Below, one piece after another: positions 1 through 13,334 of a stretch of DNA of 64,000 bases (the first letter of the stretch is position 1; each line of letters starts with the position of its first letter). Made by a program: the position numbers and the translations under genes. A model generated the notes under the pieces. That model was not told where the DNA came from. It did no database searches and was given only the letters and a program-made list of their open reading frames with translations. The stretch is from contig OX439004.1 of the NCBI GenBank assembly GCA_949316495.1, forward strand, positions 44,006,447-44,070,446, in the 5' to 3' direction. The DNA comes from Amphiduros pacificus. Its lineage: Eukaryota > Annelida > Polychaeta > Phyllodocida > Hesionidae.

Positions 1-215
1 GACTGCTATATAATTATTTTGTCAATTTACAAGAAAACAGAACAATTTTTTATCCCATCGTTCATTTAAATGAATATAAGTGCAGAAGTACTACATGTAT
101 AAAATGTTTTTCTTTCTATACAGACACATTTCGGCTTTTTCGCAGCCTCTCAAAACAGAGATATTTAAAAATTTAAATGTCTCTGCTCAAAATAAGGAAA
201 AAAGGGCGTTAAATA
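1..215. other. AT-rich flank, no gene seen
   Basis: AT-rich sequence with no open frame or splice-bounded exon that I can support. It leads directly into the duplicated block that follows. Confidence 0.5.
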
Positions 216-441
216 AGTCCATTCTAAATCATAACAGATAAATATATTTACGCTTCGTATGATTTTTTTCGTGTACGAATATGACAATTTCTGTACAATT
301 TTCCAATAAAAGTGAAGATATAAAAATTAGGATTAGTCCATTCTAAATCATGACTGATAAATATATTTACGCTTCATATGATTTTTTTCGTGTACGAATA
401 TGACAATTTCTGTACAAGTTTCTAATAAAAGTGAAGATATT
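216..441. repeat. 119-bp direct tandem duplication, two copies
   Basis: Two adjacent copies start at 216 and 335, each opening with AGTCCATTCTAAATCAT. They share a long AT-rich body (GTGTACGAATATGACAATTT in both) and end at AGTGAAGATAT. Only a few substitutions separate them, so the duplication is fairly recent. No coding potential is seen. Confidence 0.85.
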
Positions 442-1289
442 GAACCTACATTTACATTGACACATCACTTTTCCCAATCTCCGATTTTGGAGAGGTTCAA
501 GTGTGGCCACCCACGGAGAAGCTGTGCCTGACCCACGCGGTCAAGAGATGCTCCTTACTATCTCAGGTGTCCGTGAGGATGAAAGTATCAAGCTGACCAC
601 TCCATTGAGGATGGTCCCCACGATGAGTGGTCACGTGACAGGGAACTGACCATACATCCCTGCACAGTGTCACCCTGGATGACAGGCTTTGTCCTCTACT
701 ACTGGACACTGGTCAGTGTGCCGGAACCATTCACACGCCAAATGGATCTCGTTCCTGATAGTTAATACCGGCAAATTATATGGGTACTCAGTGTCTGCTT
801 CACTCCCATGTCATAGGATGACAGGATGATAGAAAATATTCATGCCAAATCTATCTTGTTAAAAATTTGATCTTTCACAAAATTGCTTTTGTGTGTAGTT
901 GTGTGTAACACAGTGGATATCAATTAAGGTTTATAATATAATATCTTGACCCATCTTTTAGAAGACTCATTTCTCTCTCAAGTTATATGGAAACTATCAT
1001 TTATTTCAAATCTAATTAAAATACCAAAAATGAAAGACAAATAATTGAACCGGCATACAGTGCAAATAGTCCATCTCCTTTATTGATAATGTAGTTGTTC
1101 TAACTAGTCCATTTGAAAAAAATAATTATTTAATTATTACCTTATATCTAGTGATATTGAAATAGATCCGGGTAAATATATTCTTGTTTTTTACTAAGAA
1201 AATTGCTATTAACGAACAAAACTAGTGATCATCAAGTAAACAAAAATCTGCCCGAAAAGCAACCAACCTCATACAGGTCGAAAGGACTT
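442..1289. other. Gene-free stretch with a GC-richer islet
   Basis: Positions 480-775 are clearly GC-richer than the surroundings. They carry partial open frames of up to about 50 codons with no recognisable domain. This could be a conserved noncoding element or a lost exon, and I cannot assign it. The rest is ordinary AT-rich DNA. Confidence 0.35.
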
Positions 1290-1586
1290 AGGTGCAGGAA
1301 CAATAACCAATCTCATTAAGGCCAAGAACTATAACCAATCCCTTTAAGGTCAGGAACTATGACCAATCCCATTAAGATCAGGAACTATAACAAATCCCAT
1401 TAAGGTCAGGAATTATTACCAATCCCATTAAGGTCAGGAACCATAATCAATCCCTTTAAGGTCAGGAATAATAACAAATCCCATTAAGGTCAGGAACTAT
1501 TACCAATCCCATTAATAAGGTCAGGAACCATAATCAATCCCTTTAAGGTCAGGAATAATAACCAATCCCATTAAGGTCAGAACTAC
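1290..1586. repeat. 28-bp minisatellite, about 10 copies
   Basis: Degenerate tandem units of about 28 bp built on AAGGTCAGGAACTATAACC followed by AATCCCATT. Variant units recur as an 84-bp three-unit block: a TATTACC unit, then a CCATAATC unit, then an AATAATAAC unit. This shows higher-order amplification. One copy carries a three-base insertion (ATTAATAAGG). Confidence 0.9.
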
Positions 1587-1697
1587 GTCTGTGTCAATAG
1601 TTAAGGTGTGATTGGAAATAAATAATGAACAACAAAATAGTGAAAATACCCAAAAAGCTACATATTTTGCAAGTCCAACAAATTAATTTGTGTACAG

Positions 1698-1787
1698 ATG
1701 CCATCCACAAAGACTTCCCCGTTACCTGTCCTGCATAGCATGGAACACCCTATCGCTGTTGTAAAAGCACACAAGCGACTCAATATG
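1698..1787 (+). other. Candidate 90-nt exon, phase 0, unidentified
   Basis: A TGTACAG acceptor is followed by 30 open codons starting with ATG (MPSTKTSPLPV...) and then a textbook donor (ATG|GTAAGT). GC content is higher than in the flanks. I do not recognise the peptide and find no partner exon, so chance splice motifs in AT-rich DNA are a real alternative. Confidence 0.22.
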
Positions 1788-4700
1788 GTAAGTACTTGTT
1801 AATTTCCAAATGATATAATTTGACCAAGGCCCACCTGGCCAGTTGACCTGTTCTTTCTATGGTATGTGCTTGTATACCAGACTATGTTGACATTTATGAG
1901 ATACTTCACCGTATTTAAAGCTAATAAAACAGAACAAATTGTCTAAAAGGACTTCTACGAGGCCGCATAATTGTTTCTGTAATTGGTTGGGCGGGAGGTG
2001 ACTTTTCGTGACTTTGTGTCGTTTGGAACCTGTACGTAATTGGCAGAACACCACTATAACGCTTCAGCCATCAAGTGATACGCTCTCCCCACCTGCGTCC
2101 GGATATCGCTCCAACAACTCAAGAAATACTTTTTTTTAATGACATCTTAAAACAGAACATTGATTTGGTCAAATTTCAAACCCGTTTTGAACCAAATTAG
2201 TATTTAAGCTTGAGCACATCTTTTTTGGTGAATGCATATGGTTTTAACATTTCTACACCAGAGCAGACGACATTTGACAAGTTACAAGACGCGCCACATG
2301 GCATAAAACAGTAATGAGGTCGTCACACGTTTCTAGATGGAGTTCTGCCAATTCCTTGCGTTCGTACATGTACATAGCTTCTAATTGCTGGTTATTTGCA
2401 AACTGTTTCTCTTTCTAATGAATGATAGTTAACTATTTAGGGAATATGAACAAACTTGACATTTCACTTTATTATTTTTTTCCTACGAGAAATACAAGAG
2501 CAGATGGTTAAAACATGAATAATAACGATAAAAAATATTCTCTTATTGTTCAGTTAATACTATTCTGCATATAATTCAAGGAAATTAGATAATAAGCATG
2601 TAAAAATAAGGTGTTGATAAGAAATTCCATCTGTCTCAAAATTAATATGAGGAAATTTAACATGTTTTTGTCTCTTTATATTCTTTGCATATGTCCTCTT
2701 CAATATAATAATACAGACAAAGGCACACACTTACTGTACTCGTATAAAGTACAAAATGTGTACAACTCGAATATTTAAAAGAAAAGTGACTCTAATTTAT
2801 TTGAATATCTTTTTATACAGAACTCAACTCCAGCTTCATCACAGATCTTAAAAATCTCAGAGAATAACTTTAAGTAAAAATGAACTATAATTTTGAAAAC
2901 TAGAATGTGCAGTTCAGAATCTGTGCTTAATCTTATTTCTTGTCATTTGATACGCCATACAGAATGAAAGCAAACAATTACTTTTGGTACTCACAGCCAA
3001 AAAATCACTGTTTGGCTGGACCAATTCCATGAAACGTCAGCCAGGTACTTACGTCATACATACTCATGCCAGTATACCCTTATCTCTGGAACACCGATAT
3101 ATATGATATTTTTTCATATATTCAGTTGTTACGATCCAAAAGCAAGTTTTTGGCTAAATAAACTCTTGATATACTTTTTTTTTATCAGACCAGAAATCTA
3201 ATTTCTAAAAATCTATCCTCATTATGGTTGAATTCCAACCAAATTTAAGAGATACAAAGAATAGGAACATTGGCATTCTGTCATTAATGTTAATTAACAC
3301 AAACTTGGAGAGATACGGTTGTATATCAAAAGAGAAGTTTTGAGTTGAGAAGACAGTGAATAGGCATTCAGACACCTTAAGTAGTAGACAAAACCTGGCT
3401 ATTGTATCAACAGTGGACCTAGGATTCAGAGAGATGATCTCATAAGGCCACTTAATTTGGCTACTTAATCAAGCGGTGAGCATCTTAAGCAAACACCGCC
3501 TTATTAAGACTCAATGCCACAAAGTGCTCCCTATGTCATTAACAAATCATATTCTCACCTTGGCGTCAATATATCTTGCACTTGTCTTGAGGCAATTCGT
3601 AACTTCAATATGATACCCCTATTTCTTATGGCCCAAGTGGTATCTGTCCTGTTAGATTTCAACAAACTTAAATTATCGATACATGCAATTGGTGCAATTT
3701 ACAATCCATATTTGAAATGTTAAAGGATGGGATCAGGTTCAATGGGGGTGATCTATTTCAGAGGTCACGTGTTCGGGATATGAAAGCGATACAAAACAAT
3801 CTGCCACAGAACGGAGATTTTGAGTGAAGTTGAAAAGTAAATAAGGTTGTGTATCTTTGTCTCTTTTTGATAATTATCGGAAATCCTTCAATTTTGCTCA
3901 GTAAATTGAATATGAGAAAATAATCACAACTATGTTTGATTTCACGTGTTAGTTCTGGATAAAAGGAAGCTTGCATAATGGGAATGGCAGTACCATTGTC
4001 ACACTCTGGAAATTTACCAAACTTGTCTTTTATGCTAAATCTAATTAGGTTATAATAGACATCTCCTGGAGCTACTCTTCCACTACCTCAAACAAACATG
4101 GTTCTCATTGCAGTTCTTGGTCTGAAATCCAGCGAATTTGGTCGACATATGTGAGACAAAAGATCTAAGAAAGGGGACGGCAAATGGGCTCAATAGACAT
4201 AATTGGCAAGTCCTTTTATTTCAATCGAATTCCCTGGAGGGGAAAATGAAATTTTGATTTACGATGGGAGGGATAAAGTTATCATCTTGTGGATAAAATA
4301 TGATCCATTATAAATCAAAAACACAAATTTGGTTGAAATATTTCAGAGTATTTAATGGTCAGAAACCATGAATGATCCAGGATTTAACATTACATGTTAT
4401 TTTTTTAAACAATTAATTTATGTCTTTTACAATTAGATTCACTTTACCATTCAAAGTTAGCTAAACTCGAATAGAACACCAACCACTAATACTGGACTAG
4501 TAATGTAGCCAACCAAAGTCTCAGCTTTAATTATAACCACATGTCAACATTAATTAAATTATCACAAAGGTCCATGCTGTAATTATAATCAAACATTATA
4601 AGAATTGGAGTCCCTACTTGGCACCGCGACACTCACACAATCAACTCACAACATTTGTGAGAGAACTTAACTACTCATTTTATGACGCTACATAGTGTAG

Positions 4701-7700
4701 TACAGACCACATGTCCTCTTTACCTTTACTAAGCAACAATAATATAACCTTACCAAGCAACAATATAAGCAGGGAGAAGCAACACACCAGGAAAGGGATC
4801 AAATGAGAAAGAGGCCAGAGTACAGCCACGTATTATGAAAGCAAAAGGGACAGATGACGACCACTATTAAGGGTCTCAGGGGGGTTGTGAGGTTGAGACT
4901 TGTGGATAGTTGTGCCCCCATTTATCTCCCAGTCTCTCACGCCCTTCAGACTTGTGGATCCAGATGGCACATAAAAGGATCAGAAAGCCATCCCTTGCTA
5001 CCTCAAGTGCATATATTATAGTTAAAGTTACCGACGCTTTCTGCTCTCACTGAAAAGTGTTGTTTAATCAAAGGCATATATCAGTGTTACATTTGTTATG
5101 GTATCAAGCATGTCAGAGATGCATAGATGGTATCAAGCATGTCAGAGATGCATAGATATTCTTGTATAACATGGGAACTTCCCTTGAGTTTTGGTCTTTG
5201 ACATATTTCTTATTTCGGATATATCTTAAAACTAAAATAAATGTATCTCTACATTTCTTTACTAGGTGGTGCATTCAAAATGCTGTGAGAAAGTTCCACT
5301 TGATCGTGGCTGAGGACTTGGGGAGGACTTCCGCTTAAGTCTCACAACAAAGACACCAGGGCCTCGGCGTGAGAGGGATCCCCTTGTGGGCCATCACGGT
5401 CGCTCTCCACCTACGATCCAAGCCAACTTAAGTCAATTATCAGATTAAACTGTGGAGTAATTCAATAAGCCGGGTATTTACGGTGTTGGAGCGATGCGGA
5501 GGCAGGGAAGTGATTGTTTTAGGATGTCTATTGTTGTGAGGGGAACGTGAGAACAATAGGCCATCTGCCCAAGTAGCAACGCAGGCAACCCGCTCTCCCG
5601 ACGACTCTTACTGACGATAGAGGGCGCCACTCCCGACCTGGCGTTCTTGTCCGGACTGAGCCAAGCTTACGTAATGCTTTAATGAAACGAGAACTCTTAT
5701 TTACCCCATTTTACCTTATACAGGCATGACAACCTAAGTACCACATATGCAATTAAATTGATCACGAACATGGTAAATATAAATCAATACCAGCAATTTC
5801 TATTGATTTCATAACGTAACTTTTTGTGTCTTTTCGAGGGAATATAATTAATGAGGTAACAGCTCGTTGAAATAGATTGCCGAAAACATGAGTGATATTG
5901 CACAACTTCGGTGTAAATGTCTCATCTTGAGACGATTCATGATTCATTTCTTTTCTTTACCTTTCCAACCCAACTAACTTGATGATAAAGGTTGGAAAAT
6001 ATCTACGTGTAAGGTAATGCAATGAAACTTGGCTTAATTGACACTTCCTTGTCATAACTAATTTTCAGGAAATGTTCCAAAACAAAAGGCGGCATGTTAC
6101 AATAGAGCAGCGCAGTGGTTTGTCTCCCGGGGGTTGAGCGATGTTCGCTCTCCAGGGAGAAAACTTCCAGACAGAAATGGAGACACGTGCTGGTGTTTAC
6201 TGCAATGTAAATTGGATGAAAAGTCCGGAAAATGAGAGGAAAATGGCGAGTCCTTCCTACTGAAGCTTCGAGAGCGTTGTTGGACGTCCTTCAGTGCTCC
6301 CGCGTGGTGCATGCAGGCTTTTATTCTGGTGGTGATCACACCCTGTGACACCTTCACTCATCATTTCTGATAGGACATCATGGACATGACACTTCACCCT
6401 CGTTCTGAACACGTGGGCTCTTGTATTTTCCCAATTAGCCATACTAAGCAGTTATGGCTTTTTACCCTGCTCACTCCCCCTTTTACCCCATTCTGAACAT
6501 TTGGTCAGTCCATTGAAAGTCGTGGATTAAATGCATTACCTATCTCATCCAACAATTTTGATGGTTTAAATAAAAGGGTAGCAAACAAACTTTTGTTAAT
6601 GCTCACTCTACCCTGATCATTTTGTGGCTTTTGTCCCAGACTTCAAACATTTCACATCAAACAGCAGCGTGAGATACTGAACCAGTAAACAGTAGAACAA
6701 TTCACAGTGAAATATGAAATACGATGTTTGATAACTGTTATCTGTGCACAAATATAATTCCTACCTGTCATACATGGTCAATTAAGCGAGTGTTCGTGTG
6801 GGGGTCACTGTGATAAATAAAATCATGAATTGGTCAAACAGATTATTGTATATAATGCTTCTGGTTACATTTGACTTGTTCTAGATTACCTCTGAAGATT
6901 ATTTCATTCAGTATTACAGTTCCCGTACTTGCAACTGTCAACTTATCTATATTTTCTTCCTTCTAGTATATCCTACTGTATATCAACTCAGCGTTTGATT
7001 TAATCCCTTTTGAGCAAAATCTTTTTTTTTCATTTTTGTGTAAACATTCGATCAGCCAACCCTTTTTGATTAGTTTTCCCATTTTGAGTTACCTTTAAAC
7101 ATTTCGTTTTTGTTATGCAATCAGCTTATAATATTTCCTGCAACATTTCACTGACCCCCTTTCATCTTGTGTTAGGTTGTTCTATTCTAAATAACAGTCG
7201 GCAAATACCTAACACACAAAACAAATCACAAACTATAGTTTTCCAAATTTCCAAATTTAATATATCTGCTTTATTAACCCCCCGCAAGTATAACTTTTGA
7301 TGCAGTTTGTTTGACCAATACATCAGTTTTTCAGTTTTCATTGCGTTATCGTATAAATTGTGTGATACAGAGCGTGGTGGTTAAAAAAAATACCATCATC
7401 TACACAATTATTTTCACATATTGCTAAGACACCATTTTTGCCACATTTTGGGGTGCATCTTTATACCATGCATCTTAAATGGCCAACATTGCATGAAGAC
7501 AGCATGTAAGTATGCAATAAATTCACATTTTTCCATGGTACCGAACCCATTTCTACAAACAATTAATTATTGGCTTCATGCTTAACATTTAACCCAATAA
7601 TCTACTTAAACTCCACAATACACGACACTCTGTTCGTAAGTTTATATAGAGGCAAAGATTAAGCGACCAGTATCTATATATTCTGGGGTGAATCTTGCCC

Positions 7701-8039
7701 CTTCAGCTGTCATACTGAGGAGATAGATGGGATATCTATGTGTGTGTGCATGAGTGCCTAAGATTGCCTAGTTTCACGTGTTGTCAGCAGAGTGGGTGAA
7801 GATTTGGGCAGCAGATGGCGAGGTCCACATGTTGTCTGAGACAAGTGTAATCACATTAAACACGTAACTCACAATGGACACATCCCGGCTCAACTAGTGA
7901 TCCCACCTTTGTGTATGATACCTCCTAGCCTACAAACAAAACAACATCAATACAACAAAATATTAGGATTTGGTGTTAATATTTAAAATGTATTCATTGT
8001 ACAATTATGAGAATATGTTTGCGTATATGGTGTAGCAGA
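1788..8039. other. Gene-free stretch
   Basis: No convincing coding region on either strand; the short open frames lack domains and codon bias. A perfect 29-bp tandem duplication lies at 5098-5155 (ATGGTATCAAGCATGTCAGA plus nine bases). A GC-richer block runs from about 4,870 to 5,650, rich in E-box-like and TGACG motifs, and could be regulatory. Another GC-richer patch lies at 6,100-6,360. The rest is AT-rich with nothing recognisable. Confidence 0.5.
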
Positions 8040-9215
8040 GTGTTAATAGTGTATGTATTGTATCGATGGTTGGCAATGAATGATGTATTGTATCGATGGT
8101 TGGCAATGGCGGATGTATTGTATCGATGGTTGGCAATGGCTGATGTATTATATCGATGGGTGGCAATGGCTGATGTATTATATCGATGGTTGGCTATGGC
8201 TGATGTTGTATTGATGGTTGGCAATGGCTGATGTATTGTATTGATGGTTGGCAATGGCGGATGTATTGTATTGATGGTTGGCAATGGCTGATGTATCATA
8301 TCGATGGTTGGCTATGGCTGATGTATTGTATTGATGGTTGGCAATGGCGGATGTATTGTATTGATGGTTGGCAATGGCTGATGTATTATATCGATGGTTG
8401 GCAATGGCTGATGTATTGTATTGATGGTTGGCAATGGCTGATGTATTGTATTGATGGTTGGCAATGGCTTATGTATTGTATCGATGGTTGGCAATGGCTG
8501 ATGTATTGTATCGATGTTAGCAATGGCTGATGTATCATATCGATGGTTGGCAATGGCTGAAATATTATATCGATGGTTGGCAATGGCTGATGTATTATAT
8601 CGATGGTTGGCAATGGCTGATGTATTGTATTGATGGTTGGCAATGGCTGATGTATTGTATCGATGGTTGGCAATGGCTGATGTATTGTATCGATGTTAGC
8701 AATGGCTGATGTATCATATCGATGGTTGGCAATGGCTGAAATATTATATCGATGGTTGGCAATGGCTGAAATATTATATCGATGGTTGGCAATGGCTGAT
8801 GTATTGTATCGATGGTTGGCAATGGCTGAAATATTATATCGATGGTTGGCAATGGCTGATGTATTATATCGATGGTTGGCAATGGCTGATGTATTGTATC
8901 GATGGTTGGCAATGGCTGAAATATTATATCGATGGTTGGCAATGGCTGATGTATTATATCGATGGTTGGCAATGGCTGATGTATTGTATTGATGGTTGGC
9001 AATGGCTGAAATATTATATTGATGGTTGGCAATGGCTGATGTATCATATCGATGGTTGGCAATGGCTGAAATATTATATCGATGGTTGGCAATGGCTGAT
9101 GTATTGTATCGATGGTTGGCAATGGCTGATGTATTATATCGATGGTTGGCAATAGCGGATGTATTGTATCGATGGTTGGCAATGGCGGATGTATTATATC
9201 AATGTTAACAATGCT
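8040..9215. repeat. 30-bp minisatellite, about 39 copies, with higher-order structure
   Basis: The 30-bp unit reads TGATGTATTGTATCGATGGT followed by TGGCAATGGC. The middle varies in four main ways: ATTGTAT, ATTATAT, ATCATAT, and an AAATATTATAT form. Because 30 is a multiple of three, several frames stay open on both strands and mimic proteins of 60-195 residues; these are artefacts. A shortened unit (CGATGTTAGC) recurs about 180 bp apart (near 8,511 and 8,691) with the same following units, marking a six-unit segmental copy. Around 8,820-9,000 a three-unit (90-bp) pattern repeats. Confidence 0.97.
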
Positions 9216-12200
9216 TGATGTATTGCATTGATGGTTGGCACGTGTGCTTGCATCCCACTGACATATGGCTAAACGTCATCACGGCGAGATGACTGATCAC
9301 AAGCCGCAGATATGACGGTGATCAAAGCCCGCCAGGTAGCGCTAGCTGATCTGATTGCCGTTAACCGCCCTGCTACACATACTAATCACCCCAGCCAGCT
9401 CCGAAGTGCTTATTCCAATGTGTACAACTTTCCCAAAGGTCATCCGTGGCAACAGAGGGCGATCTTGTATCGATAGTTTAATTTGAGAACCCTGTTGTTT
9501 GTTAAATATATGACGTAAAGGGACTATATAATCTTTTAATCTTTTTGAATATGCGGACATTGAGGTAATTTATCCCATTTTATAAACTAAGTCACCAGCA
9601 CCAGATTCTGTGCGAACTACGAGAAGAGGTCTTAATATATAAACATGCTTTCATTGTAAATCAGTGAAATAAAGAGAGAATTGATATGAAGCTGTGCACT
9701 TGATTGAGTTTTATGGGCGAGGGTGAGCATTCACCTGCTGGACAGGCCCTCGGTGTTGACTTTATCCCACGTTCTCCTCCTAGGTGTGACTTCGTCTTGT
9801 TGTATGGCACGTGGCGACCATCAAAGTCACTCCACCCCTCCCTGACGCTCATGTTCTATGCGCTACACTGCGATAAATCCACTTGTCGTTGATAGCGGAA
9901 ACTTTGATGTGTTATTGTCAGTTCTGGCTCCGCGGGTGACCACAATAAACTACTGTAAATAGCATTGTGGGGCTGATGCGTTTGGTCACTTTGAAGATCT
10001 CTCAACAAACAGGTGCCCTTGCCGGCTGTATTGTTTGCCAGGCGGACATGCATTCCTGGTGAGCGTCGGCAGTGCGCAGGCGCGGCGGCGAGTGTCTTTG
10101 ATATCTGCCTCAGCAACCGGAGATGAAGAGGGGGAGGACAAGCCGGGACAAGGGCCACATATGTCATGGAAAATGTGCGTGAGGTACCGAAGGGGTAAAT
10201 ACAGCAACTCTGCAAAATGCTCTATAATAAAGGAGAATATTTCGTTATACACAAAGAAAGGTCATAATACTTTTTTTCTGGGTGGAACTTGGTGGAACAA
10301 TTTCAATACTTGTTTTTATTGTTCAATACCTGTTTTGCTCTTCTACTTATTAAGTTATATCTGGGGATATTTAAATATCTTTTAATATTAATATAATTGT
10401 TTCTTTAATATACTCAATAAGGAGGACCGCTTTCCTTTTCTTAAAACATAAAGTGTTAATAATTTCTTAAAACATAAAGTGTTAATATGAAACTTTGTTG
10501 ATATTGAACATTGACAATTTTTGATATTTCAAAATATATATTTACATGGTTAGTTGGGTACCTATTTGGTGCCTCTGTCGTATTCAGCGGGCCATGACAG
10601 GAAATCCAGTAGTCCATGACAACAACAAGGCGTAACTGTTTCCTTTTTTTCTCATTGTCACAGTACACTATGTGCTTTATGCTCCCGTGCATGCTGGAGT
10701 ACCATTTCACGCACTTCAAAGTAAACCACGGAAAAGGCCACGCTTCCTGACTTTGTATCACTCCGCCAGAAACTTTTTAACCCAGTCTACAGACACACGA
10801 CCTTGACTCTTCAAAGGGCAGTCAAAATGCCATAATTATTAATTTAGCACATTATCGGAGACAAACATGACCTGTGCTTGTTTTGTTTGAGGTTTTCAGC
10901 AAGTGCATCAGTCTGTTGAGATCAGTGGTTACACTGATACCCACCTGTGATGACTGGTGGCGGGCAAGCACCAGTCTGTGGGAAAATAAGCTCAATTATC
11001 CCAAGGGTTGTATGGATATATTTCGCCAATTGGTAATTCCACATTGTTTTCCACACAGTAATACTTCACCTGTTAGGCCCTTATGAAATTTTCAATCTTA
11101 CTTTCAGCGTTTTCACAGCTTGACAACTACTATCACTATCACATTTTGCCCTCAACACAGTACCTGTAAATGAACTCCCGACTCTAGATTATTCAACTTT
11201 TTAATCCCTGACATTGGCTCTTCATTCCAGGCGAAAACAAACCATGTATATTCCAGCAGGAATGAATATATTTGCCACAGCGATATTAATGATTCTTTGA
11301 TTGATCTGTATGATATGCTTAATATTGATGAAATTAAGATATCTGAGGAACATGTAGAAATAATAGTACCTCGGCGTAAATATTGTTACAGAAAACAATG
11401 TATACCAAGTTGACTCTGTTACTCAGTGATTAGATTAGTTTTCAAAGGGAAAGATTGTGGTTTGAAAAAAGTGCAATAACTAATAACTCATTATCAGTTG
11501 ATGTACACATTCTCCATTCAATTGGCAATATTTTTTCATATTTCTCTTAACACACAAGAGTTTAAATGGCAAAAGCAAAGCAAGTATACCGGTAGGTTTC
11601 AAAGAGTGGGTTGATGGGGCTGGTTTATTGATAGGATTGGGGTGGCACAATAAATGTGTGTGTCATGTCCACAGAGATGCTGCAAACATGTCGCTCAAGT
11701 GTTTTGTCAATATTAGGCTAGTCTCTACAGTCGCACATATTAAGGCTCTAAGTGCCTCTGTCAATTTGACTTTCCTCCGCCACCCCATCAGCCGGCAATC
11801 CTATCTCCCAGATAACGATATGTTCCTCAGTTGTTGTGTAACAATCACTGAATCATTGTTTTAACTATCCTTAACTCTAAGTAATGGGTGTAACGTGAAA
11901 TTTGAATATGAGTTAGAGATGATGAAATGAATTCTCATCCATGTAAAAGTTTGTTTTATTTAAGCGATTTGCTCTAATCAGTTGAGACATTAATGAACCC
12001 ATAAAACATATTGTTTGTGTAAATAATGTGTGGATGGGATACGTAGAATGCTTTATGGGATGTCATATGTTCACCTGATTGAAAACATCGAAGAATTGTC
12101 AAACAGTTCCCCAGCAAATTGGCACTCGTGCATTATAATGATAAAAACCGCGCTATAACGTAGAATCAGATAATCGCACAAAAAGGTCAAGTAACATATC

Positions 12201-12989
12201 AGGCCAAAGAGGCAAACGCTAAACAAATTACCATTTTTGTGAAGGATACAAATAAGCCTGAAGATTATTGCACGTTGCCACCTCTTCCGCAGTTTGGTTA
12301 ATACAAGTTATATGTTTAATGAATACAGATCATAATCTGAGATAAGGAAAGATGGGTTATTTGCTTGGTATTGATCTTGTAAGCTCCCGGAGGAGAGGTT
12401 TTATAACTTGTTGACTCTGTCGTCCGCACTCTTCGTCTCGAGCCATTCTCAACAGCTTATTGGCTTCCAATATTATTTTTCCACAATCTTAATTGTTTTT
12501 ATTGCACCATCACTTAAGTGGTTGTGAAAGGAGGTACGTGATGTACCTGGTTTAGTTAAAGCAATAAGTTGACGGAAAGGAACTATTTTCTCCGATAAAA
12601 TTCACAGTAGCAAATTTATAATTGAGGGCTTGAAATCTAAAAAAATAGATTCTAACAATATATTCAACATGTAATATACATATTTGATGTGCAATTTTCA
12701 ATACACTACCAAAAAGGAATATTTAAGATATATCAGCATTAAGATTTTTACAATGAAAATAATGTTTAAACGATCATAATGATTTACAATTATCACCTTT
12801 TAAAAAAATATTACTGGTTCTTCGAACTTTCAGATTCATATTTGGAGTTTTGAAAATAATCATTAAAGATTTGGACAAAGTACCGTCAGCAAAAGTTTTT
12901 TTTATTTGTATTTTGATAAGATCAAGCAGGATGATCGCTGCGTGGGCTTAAATTAGAAGCTGTATTTAACATTGTCCAAAGGCAGCAAA
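9216..12989. other. Gene-free stretch with GC-richer islets
   Basis: GC-rich islets lie at 9,240-9,460 and 9,700-10,200. Their open frames on both strands overlap and show no domain. A 26-bp tandem duplication (TTCTTAAAACATAAAGTGTT...) covers 10,438-10,489. No splice-bounded exon or RNA gene is recognised. The islets are reasonable candidates for distal regulatory DNA of NeuroD, by position only. Confidence 0.45.
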
Positions 12990-13120
12990 ATATGAACAGA
13001 TGGGACAGAAGAGTCCCTGGCTCCCTGGTTGGTCCGGCCGCACTGCTCTCTGCTCATTTGCATAATAATGAGGCTCTGGAGGGAGGATGCTATAAAAGGC
13101 GAGGGGACATATGGGGGCTC
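12990..13120 (+). promoter_or_regulatory. TATA promoter with octamer and CAGATG E-box
   Basis: A strong TATA box (TATAAAAGG, 13,091-13,099) lies about 30 bp before a likely start at the A of CTCAGTGG (13,121). A perfect POU octamer, ATTTGCAT (13,055-13,062), continues into an AT-rich TAATAATG stretch. A CAGATG E-box, the type preferred by Neurogenin/NeuroD factors, lies at about 12,996. The block is GC-rich against an AT-rich background. I infer that it drives the noncoding exon that follows and then NeuroD; other targets cannot be excluded. Confidence 0.6.
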
Positions 13121-13334
13121 AGTGGAAGCTCACATCTCACCAGACACACATCGATGATCTCGCGTTATACGTGATTTCCTGAGAAGCAAAACGCAACATT
13201 GGAGACTTGCATAAGAAGATATCAGCAACAACAAAAAAGGGAATTACATACTTTTGGAATAGGTTGCTGTGAACTTATATATGCATAGGTGGTGCCTTTA
13301 GCGGTCCTTGAGGAGGCTCTTTGCACACTAAGAG
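13121..13334 (+). other. Probable noncoding 5' exon (NeuroD exon 1, inferred)
   Basis: The sequence runs from the predicted start to a perfect splice donor (AAGAG|GTGAGT at 13,335). It holds only very short ATG frames, as expected of a leader. The matching acceptor would be TTTGTAG at 22,520-22,526, seven bases before the NeuroD ATG, giving a 9.2-kb intron. Vertebrate NEUROD1 has the same layout of a noncoding first exon and one coding exon. The link to NeuroD is inferred, not shown. Confidence 0.45.

Noticed and set aside
480-775. GC-richer stretch with an open frame of about 50 codons (VATHGEAVPDPRGQEM...)
   Set aside because: No domain, weak splice borders and competing frames; too little to call a gene.
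7994-9208. Several open frames of 60-195 codons on both strands with repeated YRWLAMADVL or TIHQPLPTI peptides
   Set aside because: They exist only because the 30-bp minisatellite unit is a multiple of three; no start context, splice sites or domain supports a protein.
9704-10385. Overlapping frames of 60-119 codons on both strands in a GC-rich islet
   Set aside because: GC richness lowers stop frequency; no domain, splice borders or consistent strand. Kept only as a possible regulatory islet.
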